A DNA stretch of 64,000 nt from Alistipes sp. Lineage in GTDB: Bacteria; Bacteroidota; Bacteroidia; Bacteroidales; Rikenellaceae. Each line of letters begins with the position of its first letter. Position 1 is the first letter of the stretch. Of the stretch, positions 8,889 to 16,507 are shown in pieces. The stretch spans positions 1-64,000 of the forward strand of contig JAFYXB010000037.1 in NCBI GenBank assembly GCA_017546345.1. Direction: 5' to 3'. Both the position numbers and the translations under genes were made by a program. Below the pieces are notes generated by a model. That model did no database searches, had not been told where the DNA came from, and saw only the letters and a list, made by a program, of their open reading frames with translations.

Positions 8889-9458
8889 CTACTCTTTCTC
8901 GAGAATCATCTTGCTCACCGCAGCCTTGGCACGACGTATCTGCGTCTTAATGGTGTTTATCGGGCGACCAAGCTTATCGGCAATCTCCTCGTAGGAGTAC
9001 TCGTCGATGAAGCGTAGCTCGATAATTCGTCGGTAGTCATCCGTGAGTTCGGCGAGTGAGTCCTCGAAGTGTGTGCGTCGCTGACTCTGTATGACACTCT
9101 CCTCGGGTGTCGGCGTTGTGGCGATGGGCGCTATCGGTGCGCGTGCTGCGCTGTCGATAGATACATCGTCGGTGCGGCGGCGAAGGTAGTCTACCATCGT
9201 GTTGCGCGCTATGGTGTAGACCCACTGTCCGAAGGTGTACTCCTCGGCATAGGCGTCGAGGTGGAGGTATACCTTGATGAAGGTCTCCTGCACAAGATCC
9301 TCCGCAGCCTCCTTATCTCCCGCCAGACGCACCTCAAAGAGTCGCATTATGGCCTCGTGGTAGCGTGTATAGAGGTGTTCGAAGGCTTGCTGATCGCCCT
9401 GCGATGCGAGATCGACAAGCTTGGAGTCGGTAGCTACGATATAATCGTCTATCTCCAT
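8889..9458 (-). CDS. RNA polymerase ECF sigma factor (RpoE-like)
   Basis: Alternative sigma factor of the extracytoplasmic-function type, 189 residues. Region 2 spans about residues 25-95 (HLYTRYHEAIMRLF, EDLVQETFIKVY, FGQWVYTIARNTMVDYLRRR) and region 4 about 120-180 (RRIIELRFIDEYSYEEIADKLGRPINTIKTQIRRAKA), with a short Ala/Pro-rich linker between. No anti-sigma gene is adjacent, so its activity is probably controlled elsewhere or by its own transcription. It overlaps the upstream GT2-like gene by 10 nt. Its regulon is unknown. Confidence 0.93.
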   Translation of the reverse strand: MEIDDYIVATDSKLVDLASQGDQQAFEHLYTRYHEAIMRLFEVRLAGDKEAAEDLVQETFIKVYLHLDAYAEEYTFGQWVYTIARNTMVDYLRRRTDDVSIDSAARAPIAPIATTPTPEESVIQSQRRTHFEDSLAELTDDYRRIIELRFIDEYSYEEIADKLGRPINTIKTQIRRAKAAVSKMILEKE

Positions 9459-10606
9459 ACCTTTGCGCTATTGTTGCCACGTGATCGTGTCATAAATTCC
9501 AATATCGGGCCAATAAGGTCGTATATCCAATATAGCTTTGCTATGCCACTCTCTCCGAGTTTGCGGGCTGTGCGCTGTGACGACCATACCACGATTGCAT
9601 AGCGTATCAAAACAAGTACTGCTGCAGCAATCTGCAACTCGAGGGGTAGAACCACGAGTGAGCATATTGCTGCGAGGAAGAAGAGTATGCGGCTACCTCT
9701 CTCGCGGCTACCTGCGAGCTTTGCTCGTAGTGGGTAGTGCTCTCGTGTAGAGTTGTTGTAGCGCATATACTCTATCCACTCGCGCCAACGGCTGCTGCGA
9801 TCCTCGACCACCACCGAGTGGGGTGAGAGAACTACGGCTGTGCGCTTGGGTGTTGCAACGCTCTGTAGGTAGAGGTCGTTGTCGCCATTATCCAGTGCGA
9901 GGTGGTTGTAGCCACGAGTCGAGTCGTAGAGCTTGTGCGTAAAGCCGAAGTTGCTGCGTGGTGCGCAGTATAGCTCGCCATTCACGGCCGAGGCAAAGGC
10001 GTTGCGCCAGAGGTGTAGCTCGGCAGTGCGCATCAGCGTTGTGCGTAGCGTGCCACCATCCTCGAAGTTGGGAACGGCAGGGGCTGCAATAACTAAGCCA
10101 CGCTCGAAGCCCTTGGCCATGTAGGCTATCCACTCGTTGCTACGAGGTACAGCTCCAGGTGTTGTGAACAACAAATTGTCGTAGTGTGCCGACTTTATAC
10201 CGATGTTGAGAGCCTGCTTCGTAGATATGCGAATACGCTCATTACCACCAAGTTTGGTCAATCGCATATGGGCGTTGTTCTCGCGGATGCGCTGCAACTC
10301 GCGGAAGTAGTCCATATCTGCGCCGATGTATATCACTACCACCTCGAATGTGTGGTACTCCTGCGCAAGAAGCGAGGGTAGCTCGATCTCGAGGAAGTGT
10401 TCGCTCTCACCTCGGATTGCTACGATTACCGATACGGGAGGGTTCTCGCCACGCTTCGTGCGGCGACGCATCAGGCGGTAGTTGTATATGCGATTGTAGG
10501 CGATGGCATAGTAGTAGAGCTGTACGAAAAATAGGGTTACGAGCAGCACTAAAAGGGCTATGCCATACCAGGTGTAATGGGCTATTATGTCGTTGATAAT
10601 TGTCAT
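9449..10606 (-). CDS. GT2-like membrane glycosyltransferase lacking the usual DxD site
   Basis: Predicted inner-membrane protein of the family 2 glycosyltransferase type, 385 residues from the start chosen here. An N-terminal membrane helix (about residues 10-33) is followed by the GT-A core starting at PPVSVIVAIRGESEHFLEIELPSLLAQ, then two C-terminal helices around residues 305-345. Where relatives usually read TDADCxP at the metal and sugar-nucleotide site, this protein reads TTPGAVP, so catalytic activity is doubtful. The start at 10606 is preferred because a promoter element at 10640-10633 lies just upstream, so the longer frame up to 10681 would begin before the transcript. First gene of the leftward operon. 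Confidence 0.8.
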   Translation of the reverse strand: MTIINDIIAHYTWYGIALLVLLVTLFFVQLYYYAIAYNRIYNYRLMRRRTKRGENPPVSVIVAIRGESEHFLEIELPSLLAQEYHTFEVVVIYIGADMDYFRELQRIRENNAHMRLTKLGGNERIRISTKQALNIGIKSAHYDNLLFTTPGAVPRSNEWIAYMAKGFERGLVIAAPAVPNFEDGGTLRTTLMRTAELHLWRNAFASAVNGELYCAPRSNFGFTHKLYDSTRGYNHLALDNGDNDLYLQSVATPKRTAVVLSPHSVVVEDRSSRWREWIEYMRYNNSTREHYPLRAKLAGSRERGSRILFFLAAICSLVVLPLELQIAAAVLVLIRYAIVVWSSQRTARKLGESGIAKLYWIYDLIGPILEFMTRSRGNNSAKVWR

Positions 10607-10632
10607 CGTGTTACTATAAACATATAATCGCA

Positions 10633-10640
10633 CAAAGATA
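10633..10640 (-). promoter_or_regulatory. -7 element of the GT2/sigma/rsmG/trxB operon
   Basis: On the minus strand this reads TATCTTTG, matching TAnnTTTG, and lies 27 nt before the ATG at 10606. No clear TTG is found 19-21 nt further upstream. It faces away from the tgt promoter about 95 nt to the right, so the gap is a divergent promoter region. Confidence 0.6.
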
Positions 10641-10733
10641 TGCAAAAAAAAGCGAAAATAAAAGCGCTCGGCATAAAACAACTTATAAAAGTTGCAATGT
10701 TGTTTTAAGGGGTGATTAAATCGAGATTTAATA

Positions 10734-10763
10734 TTGTTATTTGTGAATTATTTTGTATCTTTG
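10734..10763 (+). promoter_or_regulatory. Bacteroidetes-type promoter of the tgt operon
   Basis: TTG at 10734-10736, exactly 19 nt, then TATCTTTG at 10756-10763: a full consensus match. Transcription would start near 10768, which rules out the TTG start at 10753 for tgt. Confidence 0.85.
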
Positions 10764-10791
10764 TGCGTTATATATACTGATGAAAGTAGAG

Positions 10792-11922
10792 ATGAAATTT
10801 ACGTTACAACATACTGCACCCGATAGCAAGGCTCGTGCAGCTCTTATCGAGACCGATCACGGTACAATCGAGACTCCAATTTTTATGCCCGTAGGCACTG
10901 CTGCGGCGATGAAGGGTATATTCCATCGCGATATTGAGCATGAGGCTAAGGCGCAGATTATCTTGGCAAATACCTATCACCTATACCTCCGTCCAGGTAT
11001 GGATATCTTGGAGCAGGCGGGTGGTGTGCATCGCTTCTCGTCGTGGAACAAACCGATGCTTACCGATAGTGGCGGTTTTCAGGTATTCTCGCTTGCGGCA
11101 TGTCGCAAGATTAAGGAGGATGGCTGCCACTTTCAGTCGCATATCGACGGTTCGCGTCATATCTTCACTCCCGAGAGCGTTATCGACACGGAGCGTACCA
11201 TTGGTGCCGATATTATGATGGCCTTTGATGAGTGCCCTCCAGGCGATGCGCCATACGATTATGCGGCAAAGTCGCTTGCGCTTACGGAGAGATGGCTCGA
11301 TAGATGCTTTAATCGCTATCACCAGACCGCGCCTAAGTGGGGACACTACCAGTCGTTGTTCCCTATTGTGCAGGGCGCAGGTTATGCCGATTTGCGTGAG
11401 CGTGCTGCACGTAACGTATTGCAGTACAATGCTGATGGCTATGCTATTGGTGGTTTGGCTGTGGGTGAGCCTACCGATGTGATGTACTCTATGATTGAGG
11501 CTACGAATGCGGTGCTTCCGACTGATAAGCCGCGCTATCTGATGGGTGTTGGCACACCGATCAACATCCTCGAGGCGATAGATCGCGGTGTCGATATGTT
11601 CGACTGCGTGATGCCTACGCGTAACGGCCGTAATGGACAGCTCTTCACCTCGGAGGGTGTCATCAACATCCGCAATAAGAAGTGGGAGAACGACTTTTCG
11701 CCTGTCGATCCCAATGGTGTGACCTTCGTGGATAAGCAGTATACGAAGGCATATCTTCACCACTTGGTGGTTTGCAAGGAGATGCTTGCGGCACAGATTG
11801 CATCGCTACACAATACGGCCTTCTACCTCTGGCTTGTGGGTGAGGCTCGTCGTCACATCATCGCTGGCGATTTCAAGACGTGGAAGGAGCAGATGGTCAT
11901 CAAACTCGGCCGCAGATTGTAG
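10792..11922 (+). CDS. tgt: tRNA-guanine transglycosylase, without the zinc cysteines
   Basis: Exchanges guanine 34 of GUN-anticodon tRNAs for the queuine precursor preQ1. The core is intact: TPIFMPVGTAAAMKGI, LANTYHLYLRPG, LTDSGGFQVFSL with the catalytic region, GGLAVGEP, YLMGVGTP and DCVMPTRNGRNGQLFT. The C-terminal zinc site of canonical enzymes (CxCxxC plus a distant His) is altered: the stretch aligned to PECDCYTC reads PNGVTFVD here, so all three cysteines are absent while the His in ASLHN remains. I chose 10792 (MKFTLQHT) by comparison with relatives; an ATG at 10780 is also possible. QueA, the next enzyme of the pathway, is encoded at 53052. The downstream permease starts 33 nt later. 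Confidence 0.93.
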   Translation: MKFTLQHTAPDSKARAALIETDHGTIETPIFMPVGTAAAMKGIFHRDIEHEAKAQIILANTYHLYLRPGMDILEQAGGVHRFSSWNKPMLTDSGGFQVFSLAACRKIKEDGCHFQSHIDGSRHIFTPESVIDTERTIGADIMMAFDECPPGDAPYDYAAKSLALTERWLDRCFNRYHQTAPKWGHYQSLFPIVQGAGYADLRERAARNVLQYNADGYAIGGLAVGEPTDVMYSMIEATNAVLPTDKPRYLMGVGTPINILEAIDRGVDMFDCVMPTRNGRNGQLFTSEGVINIRNKKWENDFSPVDPNGVTFVDKQYTKAYLHHLVVCKEMLAAQIASLHNTAFYLWLVGEARRHIIAGDFKTWKEQMVIKLGRRL

Positions 11923-11955
11923 TGCTAATAGTCGTGCGGTGTCGATTACAAGAGT

Positions 11956-13071
11956 ATGAAATTTAGACTATTACCATCAATTCCTGGATACAGAACCTTG
12001 GATAGATATATCCTCGGTAAGTTTCTGCGTACGTATGTCTTTGGTCTGATGATGATGATTGTCATCGTCGTGGTCTTCGACTACGTCGAGAAGGTCGATG
12101 ACTTCACGGAGCTCAAAGCACCGTGGAGCGCCATCATCTTCGACTACTATCTCAACTTTATCCCCTATTTTGTCAATCAGTTTAGTGCGCTCTTTACCTT
12201 CATTGCTGTCATATTCTTCACCTCGAAGATGGCAATGCAGACCGAGATTGTCGCTATTTTGTCGGGTGGCGTTAGCTTCCGTCGTATGATGTGGCCCTAT
12301 ATGGTTGGTGCATCGTTGATCGCCTTTACAAGTATCGCGCTCAATCTGTGGGTTGTCCCTGTGGCACAGCGTGTTAGTATCGACTTTCAGAGTAAGTACC
12401 TGAAGAAAAATCAGGTTATTATGTACGATCGCCATGCTTATCGCCAGATAGATCCCGAGACCTATGTCTACGTTCGTGGCTTCTCGCCTTCGAGTGAGCG
12501 TGTTCCATTCTTTGCGTTGGAGAGGTTCGAGGGATCAGAGATGGTCGAGTCGCTCAATGCTGCGAGTGCTTCGTATGATTCCGAGACGGGACGTTGGACC
12601 GCACCTCGCTATGTTATCTACTCGCGTACCGAAGATGGTTCGCTTGGCTATAAGCAGTACCGAAACCTCGATACGCTTATCAACCTCGATGCCCGCGAGC
12701 TAAGCGATATCAAGTCGTTGTCGCAGACGCTCACGATTAACGAACTTAATGACTTCTTGGATTCGCAGCGCCGTAAGGGTTCCGACGATGTCTTTATCAT
12801 CGAGGTAGAGCGTCATGTGCGCTATTCATACCCCTTCTCAACCTTCATCCTAACGATTATTGCCGTTGCGCTATCATCGCGCAAGGTGCGTGGAGGTATG
12901 GGTATGCAGCTGGGTACGGGTATCGCCCTATGTTTTAGCTACATTATGTTGGGTCGAGTATTTGAGCAGATTGCTGTTAGTGGTTCAATGGAGCCCTGGA
13001 TCTGCGTATGGCTGCCCAATATGATATTCACAGTGATAGCAATATTTGTATATTTTAAAGCACCCAAATAA
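11956..13071 (+). CDS. LptF/LptG-family LPS export permease
   Basis: Inner-membrane permease of the YjgP/YjgQ family, part of the LptB2FG transporter that extracts LPS from the inner membrane and passes it to the LptC bridge. At 371 residues it has the expected form: three N-terminal helices (about residues 20-42, 60-82, 100-125), a large periplasmic domain (about 130-285) and three C-terminal helices from 290 on. The N-terminal LDRYILGKFLRTY is characteristic. It is not possible to tell LptF from LptG with confidence. It shares one base with the next gene (TAATG), so the two are translationally coupled. LptC is encoded separately at 44523. Confidence 0.9.
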   Translation: MKFRLLPSIPGYRTLDRYILGKFLRTYVFGLMMMIVIVVVFDYVEKVDDFTELKAPWSAIIFDYYLNFIPYFVNQFSALFTFIAVIFFTSKMAMQTEIVAILSGGVSFRRMMWPYMVGASLIAFTSIALNLWVVPVAQRVSIDFQSKYLKKNQVIMYDRHAYRQIDPETYVYVRGFSPSSERVPFFALERFEGSEMVESLNAASASYDSETGRWTAPRYVIYSRTEDGSLGYKQYRNLDTLINLDARELSDIKSLSQTLTINELNDFLDSQRRKGSDDVFIIEVERHVRYSYPFSTFILTIIAVALSSRKVRGGMGMQLGTGIALCFSYIMLGRVFEQIAVSGSMEPWICVWLPNMIFTVIAIFVYFKAPK

Positions 13072-15347
13072 TGCGTAATATTTCCGAAATAGCTGATAGT
13101 GTTCGTCGTGGCGAGCGTATCTCGACGGATGATGCTCTGACGTTGTGGCGTGAAGCACCGTTGTGGCTTCTTGGTGAGTTGGCTACGGAGCGTAAGCGTA
13201 GGGCAAGTGGCGATAAGGTTTTCTACAATCGTAACGTGCACTTAGAGCCCTCGAATATATGCCTTTTCAACTGCGAGTTCTGCTCGTTCCGACGTCGTGA
13301 GGGCGATGCCGATGCTTGGTATATGTCGCTCGACGAGGTTGAGGCACGTGCTCGTGAGTTGCAGGGTAGCGATATTACGGAGGTGCATATCGTAGGTGGT
13401 GTACACCCAAAGCATACGTTGGATACCTACTGCGAGATGATTCGTCGTGTTAAGCGCGCTTTGCCACATGTTGCAATTAAGGCATATACGGCCGTCGAGA
13501 TATTCTATATGATACGCCTTGCGGGTGTTACGGTTGTCGAGGGTCTGCGTAAGTTAGTCGAGGCGGGTATGGAGGCAATACCGGGTGGTGGTGCCGAGAT
13601 TTTCGATGCCGAGCTACGCTCGAAAATATGTCCCGAGAAGTGTAGCGCCGAGGAGTGGTTGGCTGTTCACCGTGCAGCCCACAATATGGGGCTTTCGACA
13701 AACTGCACGATGCTCTATGGCCATATCGAGACTCTGGAGCAGAGGGTGGATCACTTGGATCGTCTGCGCAAGTTGCAGGATGAGGCACCGGGCTTCGATG
13801 CCTTTATTCCGCTGAAGTATCGCAGCCGAAATAATCGTATGTCCGATATCGGAGAGTGTTCGGTGGAGGAGGATATGCGTATGATGGCTATGAGCCGTAT
13901 CTTCTTGGATAACATTCCGCATATCAAGGCCTACTGGGTGGCGTATGGTCGTCCTACGACAGAGATGGCATTGGCCTTTGGTGCTGATGATATCGACGGT
14001 ACGATCGAGGATACTACGAAGATATACTCGATGGCGGGAGCTGATTCGGCACCACGTATGAGTGTCGCGGAGCTCGAGGCATTGGTGCGCGATGCAGGCT
14101 TTACGCCCGTTGAGCGTGATACACACTATAATGAGGTTAAGCGTGGTCAGAATACAGAGCCTAAGGTTACGAAGCAGCTTACACCACAGCCTACACCGCA
14201 GCCTAAGTCTGCGCCTAAGCCAACTCCCGCGCCTAAGCAGGAGCCTAAGGAGGAACTCAAGATTGAAACCAAGACGGAACCTAAAGCAGAGCCTAAGCCC
14301 ACGGCTAAGAAGCCGAGCTTAGAGCAGCAGATCAAGGAGGAGATGAAACAAAAGGAGATGACAAAACGAGATAGCCACGCTATAAAGAGTGGCGATATCA
14401 GCCGTAAGGTGGCAAAGGAGAATAAGACGAAGGATGCAAGCAAGCGTGATGCGATATTTGGTTTTGTTACGCGACACCCATTCACTGCCAATGTGGTGAT
14501 GATGGGCGTGCTGGCTCTCGCTTTGATTATCGCTCTCTACATCGGCTTGCTCAGTGGTACGCGCCATGGTAAGGTGATTGCAGTGCCCGATTTTCGTGGT
14601 ATGAATATCATCGATGCAAGACATATTGCCGATGTTACGGATCTGAATATCATCGTGCGCGATTCGATTTTCGATGTCGATCTACCTGGAGGTACGGTCG
14701 TGGATCAGCTGCCTCGTACATCGGATGTGAGAGATGTTACGGTGAAGCCAGGCCGTAAGGTATATCTTACGATCAATGCCTATAGCCGTCGTATGGTCGA
14801 TGTGCCCTATGTCGCTAAGCAGACGTTGCGTCAGGCGCTTAATCAGCTTGAGCGCGAGGGCCTTACGGTGCAGAAGATTATCTACGAGTCAGACCTTACA
14901 TCTACCGACTATGTGTTGCGTCAGTTGGTCGATGGCCGTGAGGTGCACCCCGAGTCGAAGTTTAAGGTAGCCGTAGGTACGGGTGTTACGCTACACGTGA
15001 GCTACCGCAGCGAGGAGCAGAATACTACGGTGCCACGCTTGGTGGGCCTTTCGTTTGCGCAGGCTAAGAGTGCCGTGTGGGACAATGGCCTTAATATCGG
15101 CAAGGTGGTCTATGACGAGAGCGTTGAAGATATAGTCATGCGTCGCAAGGCTAAGGTCTATAGCCAGTCGTTGCGTCAGAGTAGCAGCGTGAGTCGTGGT
15201 TCGGAGTTATCGTTGTATCTAACCTGCGATGAGGAGCTTCTCGAGACGAAGCGTTGTGAGGCTGAGACCGAGGCAAAGCGTATCGAAGAGGAGCGTCGTA
15301 AGGCCGAGGAGGCTGCGTTGGAGGCTATGGCAGATGCTATGGAGTAG
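13071..15347 (+). CDS. Fusion: MqnE-type radical SAM enzyme joined to a membrane-anchored PASTA protein
   Basis: A 758-residue reading frame that joins two proteins normally encoded apart. Residues 1-358 form a complete aminofutalosine synthase (MqnE) of the futalosine menaquinone pathway, with the 4Fe-4S motif CLFNCEFC (Cys64, Cys68, Cys71), AIPGGGAEIFD and TMLYGHIET. It ends as MqnE proteins do, at ERDTHYNEVKR. A linker rich in Lys, Pro and Glu follows (about 359-462), then one membrane helix (about 474-494) and three PASTA units starting near 502, 575 and 652, ending in a charged coiled tail. In relatives a short PASTA protein precedes rluD, as here, so the second half is in its usual place. 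The join could be a true fusion or a sequencing error that removed a stop. A cytoplasmic enzyme tethered to the membrane is the predicted result. Confidence 0.85.
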   Translation: MRNISEIADSVRRGERISTDDALTLWREAPLWLLGELATERKRRASGDKVFYNRNVHLEPSNICLFNCEFCSFRRREGDADAWYMSLDEVEARARELQGSDITEVHIVGGVHPKHTLDTYCEMIRRVKRALPHVAIKAYTAVEIFYMIRLAGVTVVEGLRKLVEAGMEAIPGGGAEIFDAELRSKICPEKCSAEEWLAVHRAAHNMGLSTNCTMLYGHIETLEQRVDHLDRLRKLQDEAPGFDAFIPLKYRSRNNRMSDIGECSVEEDMRMMAMSRIFLDNIPHIKAYWVAYGRPTTEMALAFGADDIDGTIEDTTKIYSMAGADSAPRMSVAELEALVRDAGFTPVERDTHYNEVKRGQNTEPKVTKQLTPQPTPQPKSAPKPTPAPKQEPKEELKIETKTEPKAEPKPTAKKPSLEQQIKEEMKQKEMTKRDSHAIKSGDISRKVAKENKTKDASKRDAIFGFVTRHPFTANVVMMGVLALALIIALYIGLLSGTRHGKVIAVPDFRGMNIIDARHIADVTDLNIIVRDSIFDVDLPGGTVVDQLPRTSDVRDVTVKPGRKVYLTINAYSRRMVDVPYVAKQTLRQALNQLEREGLTVQKIIYESDLTSTDYVLRQLVDGREVHPESKFKVAVGTGVTLHVSYRSEEQNTTVPRLVGLSFAQAKSAVWDNGLNIGKVVYDESVEDIVMRRKAKVYSQSLRQSSSVSRGSELSLYLTCDEELLETKRCEAETEAKRIEEERRKAEEAALEAMADAME

Positions 15348-15391
15348 TGAGAAGTAATAAATTTAGAAACCTACTAAGCAAGTAAAAATAT

Positions 15392-16486
15392 ATGGAGCAG
15401 CGATATAGCGATGAGGAGCTTGAGCTTTTGACGAATAACCCCGATGTCGATTTCTCGGACGAGGGCGACGAGGAAATGTATGAGCACTTCTCGGTAGTTG
15501 TGGATAAGGGACAGTCGATGATACGTCTCGATAAGTTCCTCACACAGCGTATGGAGCACACCTCGCGCAACCGCATACAGACGGCAGCCGACAGCCGTAA
15601 TATCTTGGTAAATGGCGTACCTCAGAAGTCGAGCTACAAGGTAAAGCCGTTGGATAAGATCTCTATCGTGATGCCTTATCCGCGTCGCGAGTCGGAGATT
15701 GTTCCCGAGAATATTCCACTCGATATCGTCTTCGAGGATGACGATATCATCGTGGTAAACAAGGGTGCAGGTATGGTTGTACACCCTGGCGTGGGTAACC
15801 ATAGCGGTACGTTGGTGCACGCTCTGTCGTATCATCTTCGCAATTTGGAGATGTTTAGCGAGGGTAATGCCCGTGCAGGTCTTGTGCACCGTATTGATAA
15901 GGATACTTCGGGTTTGTTGGTCGTGGCCAAGAACGAGAAGGCACACGCAGCATTGGCTAAGCAGTTCTTCGATCATACGATCTATCGCCGCTATGTGGCG
16001 TTGGTGTGGGGTAACCTCGCAGAGGGTGAGGGTACGATTATCGGTCATATCGGCCGTAATCCTAAGGATAGAATGCAGATGTTCGTATTCCCGAATGGCG
16101 AGGATGGCAAGCATGCCGTTACGCACTTCAAGGTGTTGCGCCGCTATGGCTATGTGACGCTTGTTGAGTGCCGCTTGGAGACGGGTCGTACGCACCAGAT
16201 ACGTGTTCATATGTCGTGGCAGGGTCACCCCTTGTTCAACGATGAACGCTATGGTGGTAACCGCATCCTCAAGGGTACGACATTCGTAAAATATAAGCAG
16301 TTTATCGAAAACTGCTTCAAACTCATACCTCGTCAGTCGTTGCATGCCCGCGCTTTGGGCTTTGTGCACCCCACGACGGGTGAGTATGTGCAGTTCGAGT
16401 CGGAGCTACCGAACGATTTCAAGGCAGTGTTGCAGAAGTGGGATAACTACACCGATGCCGTAGGTCTTGATTTGGATGAAGTATAA
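15392..16486 (+). CDS. RluD-family 23S rRNA pseudouridine synthase
   Basis: Converts uridines to pseudouridine in large-subunit rRNA. Domains: an acidic N-terminal stretch of about 45 residues, an S4 RNA-binding domain (about 48-105, MIRLDKFLTQRMEHTSRNRIQ) and the catalytic domain with HRIDKDTSGLLVVAK, in which Asp169 is the expected nucleophile. The later RTHQIRVH motif is also present. The length of 364 residues is normal. It lies 44 nt after the PASTA part of the fused gene, the usual neighbour in Bacteroidales, and 21 nt before a YgiQ gene. RluC, RluD and RluA-like members are hard to separate by eye. Confidence 0.93.
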   Translation: MEQRYSDEELELLTNNPDVDFSDEGDEEMYEHFSVVVDKGQSMIRLDKFLTQRMEHTSRNRIQTAADSRNILVNGVPQKSSYKVKPLDKISIVMPYPRRESEIVPENIPLDIVFEDDDIIVVNKGAGMVVHPGVGNHSGTLVHALSYHLRNLEMFSEGNARAGLVHRIDKDTSGLLVVAKNEKAHAALAKQFFDHTIYRRYVALVWGNLAEGEGTIIGHIGRNPKDRMQMFVFPNGEDGKHAVTHFKVLRRYGYVTLVECRLETGRTHQIRVHMSWQGHPLFNDERYGGNRILKGTTFVKYKQFIENCFKLIPRQSLHARALGFVHPTTGEYVQFESELPNDFKAVLQKWDNYTDAVGLDLDEV

Positions 16487-16507
16487 TCGCTGAAAAATTG
16501 TAATAGG

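Noticed and set aside
10753..10791. Longer N terminus of tgt
   Set aside because: The TTG start at 10753 lies within the predicted promoter, so it cannot be on the transcript.
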